Virus record (IMG/VR): IMGVR_UViG_3300042351_000004
Location: 1 to 20,067 of that record
Reading direction: 5' to 3' (one strand)
Source: a virus
Length of the DNA: 20,067 bases
In this document: one piece after another, positions 1 to 8,208 of the stretch
Layout: each line of letters starts with the position of its first letter
Numbering within the stretch: the stretch's first letter is position 1
Translations under genes and position numbers: made by a program
The notes under the pieces: generated by a model
Told to the model about the DNA's origin: nothing
The model's database searches: none
The model's input: the letters and a program-made list of their open reading frames with translations, nothing else

Positions 1-1
1 A

Positions 2-982
2 GATGGTAATGAACTTTCTAAAGGAACGTATGAAGTATGTCCATGTACAGCTTTACGTTGGTACGGGGTGGCTGGTGAGAACTATGGGCGATCTCATAGT
101 GAGGATACCTTAGGTGACCTCCAGTCGCTAGACAGTTACACAAAGGCTATGCTTGATGGTATGGCAGCAGCTACGGCTTTCTGGATGTGCCTTGACCCAA
201 GTGGTATCACTGAGATTGATGACATCTCAAACCAATCTAATGGCTCTTGGGTTCCTGCTAGGAAGGAAGATGTGTTTGTATTGTCTCCTAGTCAAACAAT
301 GAATCCTCAGATTGCTGCTGCTCAAGCAGCGGTAGAAACAATGAGACGAGAGATTGGTCAAGCATTCTTAATGACTGCTGCTGCCCTGCCTAGTGGAGAT
401 CGGGTAACAGCTACAGCTGTGCGTATGATTGGTTCTGAATTAGAAACAGTTCTTGGTGGTGCCTTTGGTGCTATTGCAAGAGACTTAATGGAACCAATTA
501 TTAAACGAGTGATCTTCCTAATGATTGAAGATAATCAACTAGACAAGAGAATGTACAATCAATTCTTTAATAAGGATGGTACTTTAACTGTTGAAGTTGT
601 TACAGGTCTACAAGCTTTATCACGGGATACTGATTTACAGAAGCTGATGCAAATGGGTGAGATGGTGCGTAACCTACCGCCTGAGGCACTACAAGCATTC
701 AAGTGGGAAGAGTATGCCAAGGCTTTGATCTCGTCTCTTGGATTTGATTCCCGTAACTGGGTTATCTCTGAAGAAGAGAAGAATCAAAAGATCCAAGAAG
801 AGCAAGCTAGACAAGCTCAAGCAATGGCTCAGCAACAATCTCAGGCTGCTTCTACTCAAGTCATGGCTGCTGCAGGAGCTAAGGCTGCTGAAATGGATAT
901 ACAACAAAATGGTGGACAAGGTATAGCTAATGTCTTACAAAATTCGGGGGCTGATATGTCAGCTTTCCAAGGAATGCAATAA
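2..982 (+). CDS. Portal (head-tail connector) protein, 3' part; 5' end outside window
   Basis: This is the C-terminal 326 residues of a T7 gp8-type portal, the dodecameric ring through which DNA enters the capsid and on which the tail is built. The frame is open from base 2 with no stop, and the GTG at 68 lies inside conserved portal sequence (it is preceded by an in-frame CPCTALRWYG), so the gene begins upstream of the window. The stretch GENYGRSHSEDTLGDLQSL matches the T7 portal signature GEPYGRGRGEEYLGDLRSL. GDRVTATAVRMIGSELE and LGGAFGAIARDLMEPII match GERVTAEEIRYVASELE and LGGVYSILSQELQLPLV. The C-terminus is rich in Gln, Ala and Met, as in T7. T7 gp8 has 536 residues, so about 200 N-terminal residues should lie upstream. 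The stop is followed within 50 bases by the next gene. Confidence 0.95.
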   Translation, partial: DGNELSKGTYEVCPCTALRWYGVAGENYGRSHSEDTLGDLQSLDSYTKAMLDGMAAATAFWMCLDPSGITEIDDISNQSNGSWVPARKEDVFVLSPSQTMNPQIAAAQAAVETMRREIGQAFLMTAAALPSGDRVTATAVRMIGSELETVLGGAFGAIARDLMEPIIKRVIFLMIEDNQLDKRMYNQFFNKDGTLTVEVVTGLQALSRDTDLQKLMQMGEMVRNLPPEALQAFKWEEYAKALISSLGFDSRNWVISEEEKNQKIQEEQARQAQAMAQQQSQAASTQVMAAAGAKAAEMDIQQNGGQGIANVLQNSGADMSAFQGMQ

Positions 983-984
983 TT

Positions 985-1011
985 ATGGCTAAAAAAACAA
1001 AGTGGAAATAA
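985..1011 (+). other. Eight-codon mini-ORF (MAKKTKWK) just after portal
   Basis: An ATG two bases after the portal stop opens a basic peptide of eight residues, MAKKTKWK, ended by TAA. An AAGGA lies 11 bases upstream (969-973). The TAA is in the same frame as the next gene, whose ATG is at 1030, so the mini-ORF could be an upstream leader of that gene or the remnant of a longer N-terminus. In the +1 frame the same stretch continues as NNPRKKYK and stops at the TGA that overlaps the ATG at 1030. No function can be assigned, and translation is unproven. Confidence 0.25.
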
Positions 1012-1029
1012 TCCAAGAAAGAAATACAA

Positions 1030-1560
1030 ATGATTCACACACACACAATGTCTCAAACAAAGCAAATGAAAGAGGATATGTTTATTGGTGCTTCCACTAA
1101 TTTTACATCTGTCGCTTCTTATGTTGAACATGTTAGTTTAACAAGTATGGCAAATGACAGTACTAGTTTATTTATTCCCTCAGGTCCATATACACATGTA
1201 AGAATACATCCTCTTTTAGCAGTATATGGATCTGGTAGTGGCATACGTGTAACAGGTTGGTCTAAGCTGAGTGGTACAAATACTTACTACCCAACACTGT
1301 TGTTTGCAGGTGCAATTGCAGGAGTTCAGGCTACTTCTATGATAACAAACAACACTGTTAACCTTAAGGGTGTACATGGTATCACAGTAACAGCGGGTTT
1401 TGGTGCAAATACACTGATTAATAACTCTGCTAACTTATCAGTAGCATCAATAGTTGTTCCATCATTTGGATCTTCTTTTTTAGAAGTAGATTTTTTAGTA
1501 TCAACTACTGGTGTTGCAAATAATTGCAATATTCTTTATAGTTATTGTTCTATTGGTTGA
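1030..1560 (+). CDS. Unrecognised protein between portal and scaffold; candidate head decoration protein
   Basis: This is a 176-residue protein that I do not recognise. It is rich in Ser, Thr, Val, Asn and Gly with alternating hydrophobic residues (for example residues 109-160), has few charged residues after residue 16, and shows no signal peptide or long membrane segment. That pattern suggests a small beta-sandwich structural protein. It lies between portal and scaffold, a place where T7 has no gene, so a capsid decoration or head-fibre role is a reasonable guess from context only. The start is uncertain. ATGs at 1030, 1048, 1066 and 1078 are all in frame. None has a good ribosome site at ideal spacing; the AGAGG at 1071-1075 is only two bases from the 1078 ATG. 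The conserved-looking part begins at MFIGASTNF (1078). Confidence 0.6.
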   Translation: MIHTHTMSQTKQMKEDMFIGASTNFTSVASYVEHVSLTSMANDSTSLFIPSGPYTHVRIHPLLAVYGSGSGIRVTGWSKLSGTNTYYPTLLFAGAIAGVQATSMITNNTVNLKGVHGITVTAGFGANTLINNSANLSVASIVVPSFGSSFLEVDFLVSTTGVANNCNILYSYCSIG

Positions 1561-1609
1561 TGGTGTAACTCTACACTATCACATGGTTAATTCAACGAAA
1601 GGTTACTAA

Positions 1610-2569
1610 ATGGTTAATGACGAGACTCCAGAATTTGCATATCAAGCTGAAGAACCTGTTCCTCAGGCTCAGGTTGATCTAGCAGCTTCGGAACAATCCC
1701 TAGTGTCATCTCCCGCAGATGCTGTTAATGCTAAGGAGCGGATTGCTTTTGCTGCATACGTTAAGAATCAAGGCGATACTATTCCTCCCAACTTCAAGGA
1801 TGCAGGGGCTTGGTTTGATTCGCTTAAGAATGCTCAGAAAGAATACACACAATCTCGACAAGAGATTGCTGCGTTAAAGACTAAGTACAAGGAAGATGGT
1901 GGGGCTAACCCTAGCTTTGCAGAAGCACCCCCAGCTATTACTCCTAAGGTAGAAAAACCTGTAGTTGGTAAGGAAGAACTCAGGATTCCTGATGCTCCCG
2001 CAATCACACCAACCCCCACGGCTGTTGATTCAGTTGTCAGTCAGGATGATTGGAAAGCTTGGACTGTTGAGTATGCAACTAAGGGAACCCTTAGTGCAGA
2101 GACACAGGAAGTGATTAAGACAAAGACAAAGCTTCCAGACTTTGTGATCAATGAATACATGGCAGGTCAGAAGGCTAAGATTGAAGTTGCCTATGCAAAG
2201 GCAGCTGAGGTTATTGGTGGTAAGGATAAACTTACAACCCTGTTTACTTGGGCAAGCCAGAACTTGTCAAAGCCTGAGCAAGAGAATATGAATGCCTCCT
2301 TAGCATCCCCTAACTGGGAGATTGCTTTGTTGGGGCTAAACAGTAAATACGATAAAATGAATCCTAATAACAAACAGGGTGAGCCTGTTGTTAGTGCAAC
2401 CGCAGCAAAAGTACCAGTTGCATCGACTCAAGTTCCTAATCAACCTTATCGCACAAAGCGAGAGTTTGCTAATGAACGAAACAATCCTAGGTTCCAGACG
2501 GATATTAAGTATCGTCAAGCTGTGGAACAAAGGATGATGAAAACAGATTTTAATAAACTACAAGCATAA
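1610..2569 (+). CDS. Capsid assembly scaffolding protein
   Basis: This 319-residue protein fits the T7 gp9-type scaffold, which guides capsid shell assembly around the portal and leaves before or during packaging; T7 gp9 has about 307 residues. The N-terminal two thirds are acidic and Glu/Gln/Ala/Pro-rich, with helical segments (residues 62-92 and 185-220) separated by a Pro/Thr-rich linker (residues 96-137). The C-terminus turns basic and aromatic, with YRTKREFANERNNPRF followed by DIKYRQAVEQRM, the type of helix that contacts the capsid protein in this family. An AAAGG lies 8 bases before the ATG. Its position between portal and major capsid protein is the standard T7 order. Identification is by composition, size, C-terminal pattern and context rather than a catalytic motif. 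Confidence 0.88.
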   Translation: MVNDETPEFAYQAEEPVPQAQVDLAASEQSLVSSPADAVNAKERIAFAAYVKNQGDTIPPNFKDAGAWFDSLKNAQKEYTQSRQEIAALKTKYKEDGGANPSFAEAPPAITPKVEKPVVGKEELRIPDAPAITPTPTAVDSVVSQDDWKAWTVEYATKGTLSAETQEVIKTKTKLPDFVINEYMAGQKAKIEVAYAKAAEVIGGKDKLTTLFTWASQNLSKPEQENMNASLASPNWEIALLGLNSKYDKMNPNNKQGEPVVSATAAKVPVASTQVPNQPYRTKREFANERNNPRFQTDIKYRQAVEQRMMKTDFNKLQA

Positions 2570-2754
2570 CTCAATTCAAGACTGAGAGTTAGCTTAGGTC
2601 TAGTAGGTAATAGAAAAACCCCCTTAGGGCAATGGTTATCTACCCTGCTAGATCACACTCAACATTAACTCCCTAAACAGGAATACTTAATGGGGTATGT
2701 AACAAACATTGTCTTACATGGTAAGAAAACAATTTTATTTTGGAGATTATAATT
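2570..2754 (+). promoter_or_regulatory. Intergenic region before the capsid gene with hairpins and possible promoter
   Basis: This is the longest non-coding gap in the window, 185 bases. It holds an imperfect hairpin with stem 2599-2607 (TCTAGTAGG) pairing with 2644-2652 (CCTGCTAGA, one G-T pair). Inside its loop is a short CCC-TTA-GGG inverted repeat around 2621-2629. A 5-bp inverted repeat CTTAC-ATG-GTAAG lies at 2713-2725, followed by the GGAG ribosome site of the capsid gene at 2742-2745. In T7 the matching gap before gene 10 carries a strong phage promoter and an RNase III processing hairpin, so a transcription start or processing site is plausible here. No T7 consensus promoter is visible, and the phage's own promoter sequence is unknown. 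Confidence 0.35.
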
Positions 2755-3966
2755 ATGGCAGCAGTAGGTGATTTAGCAGCAACAGACTTGGTTTTACGTA
2801 CCAGTCTTACGGATGGTCCTAATGGTGGTGCAGCAGGAGCAAATAAACTTTGGCTTCCTCTGTGGAGTGGTGAAGTTATTAATGCATATGATCAGTACAA
2901 TATTTTCGAGAACCTCATTTCATCTAAGTCTTTATCTGGTGGATTCTCATACGAATTCCCAGTCACAGGACTTGTGTCTTTGAATGCATCATGGGATGCA
3001 GGAGAAGAGTTGGTTGGTGGTGACTCCAGTTCGACAACTTTCAAGGTCAACCTTGACAAGCGTCCAATGGCAGCTCACTTTGAAACAGACAATGTCGATC
3101 TCTTGATCACTCAATGGGATTATCGTTCAGAACTTGCTCGTCAAGCTGGACTTACATTATCAAGTACCCGTGACAAGCAGATTGTTTCTGCTCTTATAGC
3201 AGCTTCGGTTGCAGCTCCTTTAGATTCGGATCCCCGTGGCTTGGGTGTCAGTAACTTCCCAGCTCCAGCTATCGTTAATACTGTTAACACTGGTGCTATT
3301 GGTTTTGCGGTATCAAATTGCACTGATGCAGTTGCTCTCACAATTCTGCAAAAGATTGAAAACTATCTTGTGCTTATGCAAGAGAATGATTACCCAGTGC
3401 AAAACGTGATGTGTGCAGTACCACCAAAGGTATTCCAAGTCATCCGTGCTCTTGGTATTCCACGATCTGGTAATACAACATTTGCTAACCAACCAATGTT
3501 TGGTGCAAGTGATGCTTATGGTGGTGCAGGTATGAATATTCAAGCTGGTATGAATGCCTTGTCTGATTCATTGGATTACATGGGTGTAAAGATCGTCAAG
3601 ACGAATCACATCCCACGTACCACTGTTGCAGCAGGACAAGCCAAATACAACTTGACTTGTGGAACTGTTGACATCTTCGGCATCATCTTCCAAAAGGAAG
3701 CTGTGGCTGGTTTGTCTTTGATGGGTATGAAGGTTGATTCCATTCAGGACATTCGCCGTAACACTCAGTTCACAGTTGCAAGCATGCTCAAGGGAACGGG
3801 AATTCTTCGTCCTGAGTTGTGTCAGATTTTGATTGGTCTTACTGCTGTACAGGTGTCTAGTGTTGCAGTAGCTGATACTGAAGGTGAGGTTAATACCCGT
3901 GCTTTACTTGCAGCACTCCTTGGTGCTGGTACATTCATTGGTGAATATGCAGTTACGTCTGCTTAA
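2755..3966 (+). CDS. Major capsid protein (T7 gp10-type)
   Basis: This 403-residue protein forms the icosahedral shell with the HK97-type fold known for T7 gp10A. I chose the ATG at 2755 because GGAG at 2742-2745 is 9 bases upstream; the in-frame TTG at 2740 precedes that site and would add only five residues. Recognisable capsid features are LWLPLWSGEVINAYDQYNIF near the N-terminus, the segment LVGGDSSSTTFKVNLDKRP, the helical EKIENYLVLMQEN-like region around residues 205-225, and the C-terminal DIRRNTQFTVASMLKGTGILRPE. It is longer than T7 gp10A (345 residues), with extra sequence at the C-terminus. A strong intrinsic terminator follows directly, as in T7 where the terminator lies after gene 10; this suits the need for very high capsid expression. 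Confidence 0.93.
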   Translation: MAAVGDLAATDLVLRTSLTDGPNGGAAGANKLWLPLWSGEVINAYDQYNIFENLISSKSLSGGFSYEFPVTGLVSLNASWDAGEELVGGDSSSTTFKVNLDKRPMAAHFETDNVDLLITQWDYRSELARQAGLTLSSTRDKQIVSALIAASVAAPLDSDPRGLGVSNFPAPAIVNTVNTGAIGFAVSNCTDAVALTILQKIENYLVLMQENDYPVQNVMCAVPPKVFQVIRALGIPRSGNTTFANQPMFGASDAYGGAGMNIQAGMNALSDSLDYMGVKIVKTNHIPRTTVAAGQAKYNLTCGTVDIFGIIFQKEAVAGLSLMGMKVDSIQDIRRNTQFTVASMLKGTGILRPELCQILIGLTAVQVSSVAVADTEGEVNTRALLAALLGAGTFIGEYAVTSA

Positions 3967-4006
3967 TAGTGATTCATTTCCTTAAATGGAATACATTTTA
4001 AATACG

Positions 4007-4039
4007 CCCCCAGATCTCTAACGGGATCTGGGGGTTTTT
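4007..4039 (+). terminator. Intrinsic terminator after the capsid gene
   Basis: A perfect 10-bp stem, CCCCCAGATC at 4007-4016 and GATCTGGGGG at 4025-4034, encloses an 8-base loop and is followed at once by TTTTT (4035-4039). It lies 40 bases after the capsid stop and 24 bases before the tail tubular A start. This is the textbook Rho-independent form and is placed like the T7 late terminator after gene 10. It probably ends a part of late transcripts, so capsid mRNA exceeds that of the downstream tail genes. Confidence 0.93.
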
Positions 4040-4062
4040 GATTCATTACACAGGAGATACAA

Positions 4063-4731
4063 ATGGGATTTATAACAAGACTACAAGCTGTAAATCAAAT
4101 GTTATTAACATCAGGAGAAAACCTTGTATCTGACCTAGAAGATGCAAGCGGTATTGACACAGGCATTGCTCAGAATATTCTTGAGCAATGCTCATTGGAC
4201 TTTCAGATGCGTGGTATGGCAAACAATAAATGTATCCGTAAGATGTTAATTAACAGTAGTGGTTATTTATTGCTGCCTAGTGGTGATGGAGATGAAGAGG
4301 GTGTCATAGCCACAGAATTAATTAGCTACCATCAAAACTCAGATGGTGATCAAATTAAAATTAGAATGTTAAGTGCATCCCCCAGTAGACTGTGGAATAT
4401 TACAGATGATACTGATGTATTTGTAGAAGCTGATTACTATGTTGAGTTTATTATGAAGTTACTGTGGGAGAATCTTGATACATCTGTTCAACGAGCTATT
4501 CTTAGCTCTGCTATGCGTACCTATCAGATTCTGACTCAAGGTGATGGTGAGGCTGATGCCTACTTGAACCAACAAGAACAGATTTTTAATGCGAAAGGTC
4601 GAGCTGCAGATGTTAATGATAAGAAACGTAACATCTTCATGACTGGTGACCTTAGCTTGCGTTCAGCTGTTAATCGAAACCCATACTTAAATGACCCAAG
4701 TCGATTTAGATTCTGGCGAACAATAGGATAA
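4063..4731 (+). CDS. Tail tubular protein A (gp11-type adaptor)
   Basis: This is a 222-residue homologue of T7 gp11, the dodecameric adaptor that joins portal and nozzle and serves as a fibre attachment ring. The N-terminus AVNQMLLTSGENLVSDLE is the family signature (T7: AVNDILASIGEPPVSTLE), followed by a helix ending in DFQMRGMANNKCIRKM, equivalent to the QSRGW region of T7. The C-terminal half has the helical WENLDTSVQRAILSSAMRTYQ segment and an Asp/Asn/Arg-rich tail. At 222 residues it is somewhat longer than T7 gp11 (196), with the surplus at the C-terminus. An AGGAG lies 8 bases before the ATG. Tail tubular B follows after 5 bases, so the pair is translated together. Confidence 0.92.
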   Translation: MGFITRLQAVNQMLLTSGENLVSDLEDASGIDTGIAQNILEQCSLDFQMRGMANNKCIRKMLINSSGYLLLPSGDGDEEGVIATELISYHQNSDGDQIKIRMLSASPSRLWNITDDTDVFVEADYYVEFIMKLLWENLDTSVQRAILSSAMRTYQILTQGDGEADAYLNQQEQIFNAKGRAADVNDKKRNIFMTGDLSLRSAVNRNPYLNDPSRFRFWRTIG

Positions 4732-4736
4732 ATAAT

Positions 4737-7709
4737 ATGGCTAATATACGAAGACGACAACCTAAAGGTGCTAATATCTCAACTAAGATATCTATACCTA
4801 ACATTTTATCTGTCAGTAGATTAGCTCCTGTTAAACGTCAACCTTATGAAGCTGAAGAATTAGATAATGTTCTTATCTCTCTTGAACGTAACGTAGAGAA
4901 AAGAGCTGGGTTTACTATTATTCCTCAAGATACAATTGGAACAGCTACATATACAAATGGGTGGGACTTTAGTTCTAACAATACCAAGCCAGAACTTTTT
5001 CAGCTTACTAGTTTAGATAAAGATGACCTATGGTATTATTGGTACAACATCAATGAAGATACACGATTCATGGTTGTTATTAACTTTGCTGCCTCAGGTA
5101 AAGATGATCAGCTCTTTTACATGTATCAGTTATTAACCACTGGTCAATGGAAGAACGTATCTTCCAGTACTCAATGGGATCCTACAGATTCAACTATTGC
5201 TAACTCATCTGTAGGTAATGCAAACAACAGTACTGTTGTTCAGGCTTATGCTACGGCTCAGAGTATTAGCTATGCTACTGCTCTAACTCACGGGACTCTC
5301 AAGCGGGACTCTAGGAACTACATTACATACAACCCTAACAGTAAGACCCCACGTGAGTCCCTGAAGGCGGTTACCTTAGGCTCTAATGTAATCATTCTGA
5401 ACACTAATGTTTATGCGGGGTTTTCTTCTGATATAGATGGTCTACAGTTTGATCTTGGTGGTGTGGCTACAGGTACTGCGGATGTCGCAGGTCGTAAACT
5501 CACCTACTACTCAGCTGCCAAAGTCAGCAAAGTCTATGACGTAGGGGCTGATAACGCAGCTGGAGGTGGAGATGATATTTTTTTAGGATACATTCCTGAT
5601 TCTGCTGCTGGCAAGTATATTGATGTATCAGATTATACGTATTATAAGTCTGGCTTACAATACCTTGGTCAAAAGGTTAATGATATCAGTTCAATTAAAC
5701 TACCACCTCAGTCAGATGATTGGTATTCTACTAATACAAACGTAACACTGTCAGATACAAAAGCAAGTGCTATGTTAGCTTTGTTATATGATTCTACCCA
5801 TCCATTCAGTACTGTTGTGGCTGGTAGGGGCAAAATTTATCAAACTCTATATCCTTTTTTAAACCTATCCTCAGGATACTATAGAGTTATTTCTTTTTCT
5901 GATTCTGAAATATATGGTTTTTCAACTACATCAATCCCTGTAACTTCTTTAGTTGTAGGGCAATCTTATAAAATTCTTTCAGTAGGAACTACTACTACGT
6001 GGGCATCAGTAGGTCTATCTGGTACTGCGGCTACAAACAGTACGTTTACCGCAACTGCTATTGGTACTGGTAATGGTACTGTTACAGCTGCGTATGCTGG
6101 AGTTGGTTATCCATATCTTCAAAAGATCAGAACACCTGATGAACACTCGTACATTGATCCCCGCAGGATGCCTCAGCGCATGGTTGTAACCATTGTTGGT
6201 ACAACTCCTACTGTTGCCGTAGAGTCTATGAAGTGGAAACCACGTGAGTCTGGTACTAAGGATACAAATACTGGACCTAGCATCTTTAAAACTATCAGTG
6301 GTAAAGCTTTAAAGCATGTTAAAATTAAATCACTGAGTGTGTTTAAAGATAGATTATGGTTTGCAGCAGAAGATATAATATTTTCCTCTCAGTTAGGAGA
6401 GTATGAAAGTTTATTTATTGATGATCCTACAAACATTGTTGATACAGATCCTATTGATATCCGAGCGTCTTCTAATACCTATGCTGAAATTGTCAGTATG
6501 ACTCCCTTTGAAGATTATTTATTTGTGGATACTAAAGCAAACATTCAATTTCAACTTACAGCTGGTAGTGATATATCTCTCCTATCCCCAACCAATGTTA
6601 TTGTTTCTCCAGCTACTTACTACTCAACAACTCCTATCCTTGAGCCACAAACTATGGGCTCTCAGCTTTACTTCTTTGATGCAGGTCGTTTGTACTTGTA
6701 TCTTGGTAAAGATAAACTAGGACTAGCAAAAGCAGTTGATGTTTCTGCTAGTATTCCAGGTTATTTACCTAAAAATTATAAGGTTGCCTGTACAGCTCCA
6801 ACACAGGACAGTATTGTTTGTGTTGATGCTGATAATCTGAATCATATTTACGTCTTTACTGTACGTTTTTCAGGTGAGCGAGTTGTTCAAAGTTCATTCT
6901 ATCGTTTTGTTTTAGATACTGCTTCAGAAATTCAAACTATCCAAGCATATGAAGATTATTTATATGTTATTATTAGAAATTTAGATACAGGTGTTTTCTC
7001 TTTTCAGAAAACAGATATATCAACTGTTGATATAGAAGTACCTAGATTAGATGATATGTTTATTTTTAGAACTAAACTAGGGGGCACATATCCAAATACA
7101 TCTTACAACGCTACTACTAATTTTACTACATTCAAAGTTCCATATAATTTACCATATGTAAAAGGAACATCTCTCCTAGTCTTTGGACCTAAGAATGGAT
7201 CTGGAGCTGCGTGGGATCCAGAAACAACACTAGGTACAATTATTTCATGTGATGTTAATGATGGAGGTACCTATAAAGAACTGGTAGTTCTTGGTGATTA
7301 TGGTTATGATGATCATACTGTTTATATAGGTAACCCCTTTGAAATGAATATTACTCTTAGTAGTTTATTTTTACGGGATGTGAATGGACAAGTAGTTGAT
7401 GGTACATTAAATATTAAAACAGGTGTTATTCGTCATAATAAATCAGGTCCATATACTATCAGTGTATCATCTCGTTTTCGCACAGCATTAGAATCTACAT
7501 TCTATCCTAACTATGCCGATTTAGTTTTAGATGAAGGAAATCTTCCTTTGTCTATTGTAGATAATCAAGGTGAGTTTACATTTAAAGTCTTTGGCTATTC
7601 TGAGATTACAGTAATTTCTATTATTGATTCTAGTGTAACTCCTGTGAATATTGTTGGGTTAGATTTTAGAGGTAAGTTCAAACAAAAATCAAATATAATA
7701 GATCATTAA
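4737..7709 (+). CDS. Tail tubular protein B (gp12-type nozzle) with inserted module
   Basis: This 990-residue protein is the hexameric nozzle that closes the tail tip. The N-terminus contains NILSVSRLAPVKRQPYEAEE and LERNVEKRAGF, the conserved start of gp12-type proteins. Later segments such as RTPDEHSYIDPRRMPQRMV (residues 467-485), the FKDRLWFAAEDIIFSSQLGEY region and FEDYLFVDTKANIQFQL are typical of the beta-propeller body. T7 gp12 has 794 residues. Part of the excess is a Thr/Gly-rich insert at residues 402-453 (5940-6095) with VVGQSYKILSVGTTTTWASV and TFTATAIGTGNGTV, a module known from many unrelated phage tail proteins. The ribosome site AGGATAA is at 4726-4732, overlapping the tail tubular A stop. 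Base use is AT-rich throughout, and more so in the last third. Confidence 0.92.
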   Translation: MANIRRRQPKGANISTKISIPNILSVSRLAPVKRQPYEAEELDNVLISLERNVEKRAGFTIIPQDTIGTATYTNGWDFSSNNTKPELFQLTSLDKDDLWYYWYNINEDTRFMVVINFAASGKDDQLFYMYQLLTTGQWKNVSSSTQWDPTDSTIANSSVGNANNSTVVQAYATAQSISYATALTHGTLKRDSRNYITYNPNSKTPRESLKAVTLGSNVIILNTNVYAGFSSDIDGLQFDLGGVATGTADVAGRKLTYYSAAKVSKVYDVGADNAAGGGDDIFLGYIPDSAAGKYIDVSDYTYYKSGLQYLGQKVNDISSIKLPPQSDDWYSTNTNVTLSDTKASAMLALLYDSTHPFSTVVAGRGKIYQTLYPFLNLSSGYYRVISFSDSEIYGFSTTSIPVTSLVVGQSYKILSVGTTTTWASVGLSGTAATNSTFTATAIGTGNGTVTAAYAGVGYPYLQKIRTPDEHSYIDPRRMPQRMVVTIVGTTPTVAVESMKWKPRESGTKDTNTGPSIFKTISGKALKHVKIKSLSVFKDRLWFAAEDIIFSSQLGEYESLFIDDPTNIVDTDPIDIRASSNTYAEIVSMTPFEDYLFVDTKANIQFQLTAGSDISLLSPTNVIVSPATYYSTTPILEPQTMGSQLYFFDAGRLYLYLGKDKLGLAKAVDVSASIPGYLPKNYKVACTAPTQDSIVCVDADNLNHIYVFTVRFSGERVVQSSFYRFVLDTASEIQTIQAYEDYLYVIIRNLDTGVFSFQKTDISTVDIEVPRLDDMFIFRTKLGGTYPNTSYNATTNFTTFKVPYNLPYVKGTSLLVFGPKNGSGAAWDPETTLGTIISCDVNDGGTYKELVVLGDYGYDDHTVYIGNPFEMNITLSSLFLRDVNGQVVDGTLNIKTGVIRHNKSGPYTISVSSRFRTALESTFYPNYADLVLDEGNLPLSIVDNQGEFTFKVFGYSEITVISIIDSSVTPVNIVGLDFRGKFKQKSNIIDH

Positions 7710-7722
7710 GGTTAATTTATTC

Positions 7723-8199
7723 ATGAATAAAACTGATTATACAAGACAAGTATTAAATAGACTTTCTTTAGAGACTAAGACTATTAAAAACTTTACGTCA
7801 GCTGGTAATGTTCCTACTTGGCTTGCAGAAGGAGAGCTAGCTACTAATATAGTTGATAAAAAATTATGGGTTGGAAATACATTAAACACTCCCGTATTAT
7901 TAATTAATGCATCAACAACACCAACAGCCCAAGGTCTTAATACAGAGATACAATTTAATGATGGTGGTCTTGTTGGAGCGCATGCTGGTTTAACATACAA
8001 TAAAACAACCAGTACACTAACAGTTACTAACATAACAGCATTAACAAACATTACTGGAAACGCTGGTACAGCTACTCAATTATCAAGTTCAAGAACAATT
8101 GCTCTTGATGGTGAAGCATCTGGCAGTACTAGTTTCAATGGTGCAAGTAATGTAACAATAACAACAACAATACCACTTCTAGATGGTGGAAACTACTAA
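7723..8199 (+). CDS. Short tail fibre-like protein
   Basis: This 158-residue protein opens a run of fibre-type genes. Residues 25-60 (NFTSAGNVPTWLAEGELATNIVDKKLWVGN) are a small N-terminal module also seen at the start of the next two proteins, likely the part that docks to the tail. Then comes EIQFNDGGLVGAHAGLTYNKTTSTLTV, a common strand-rich fibre motif that recurs in the 602-residue fibre as QVQFNSSGTFAADAGLVYS. The Thr/Asn-rich remainder ends in PLLDGGNY, similar to the end of the following fibre (STIDGGTYT). It carries no receptor-binding domain that I recognise, so it may be an adaptor or a truncated fibre. An AAGG lies 11 bases before the ATG, and the next gene starts 9 bases after the stop. 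Confidence 0.75.
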   Translation: MNKTDYTRQVLNRLSLETKTIKNFTSAGNVPTWLAEGELATNIVDKKLWVGNTLNTPVLLINASTTPTAQGLNTEIQFNDGGLVGAHAGLTYNKTTSTLTVTNITALTNITGNAGTATQLSSSRTIALDGEASGSTSFNGASNVTITTTIPLLDGGNY

Positions 8200-8208
8200 A
8201 GGAAAATT

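Noticed and set aside
68-70. GTG as start of the portal gene
   Set aside because: The frame is open to the left window edge and the upstream residues (CPCTALRWYG) continue conserved portal sequence, so this is an internal codon.
1561-1580. Consensus T7 promoter
   Set aside because: CACTAT (1574-1579) resembles the core of the T7 promoter, but the rest does not match, and no second copy of this form occurs in other gaps.
2740-2742. TTG as start of the capsid gene
   Set aside because: The GGAG ribosome site lies after it and at a proper distance before the ATG at 2755.
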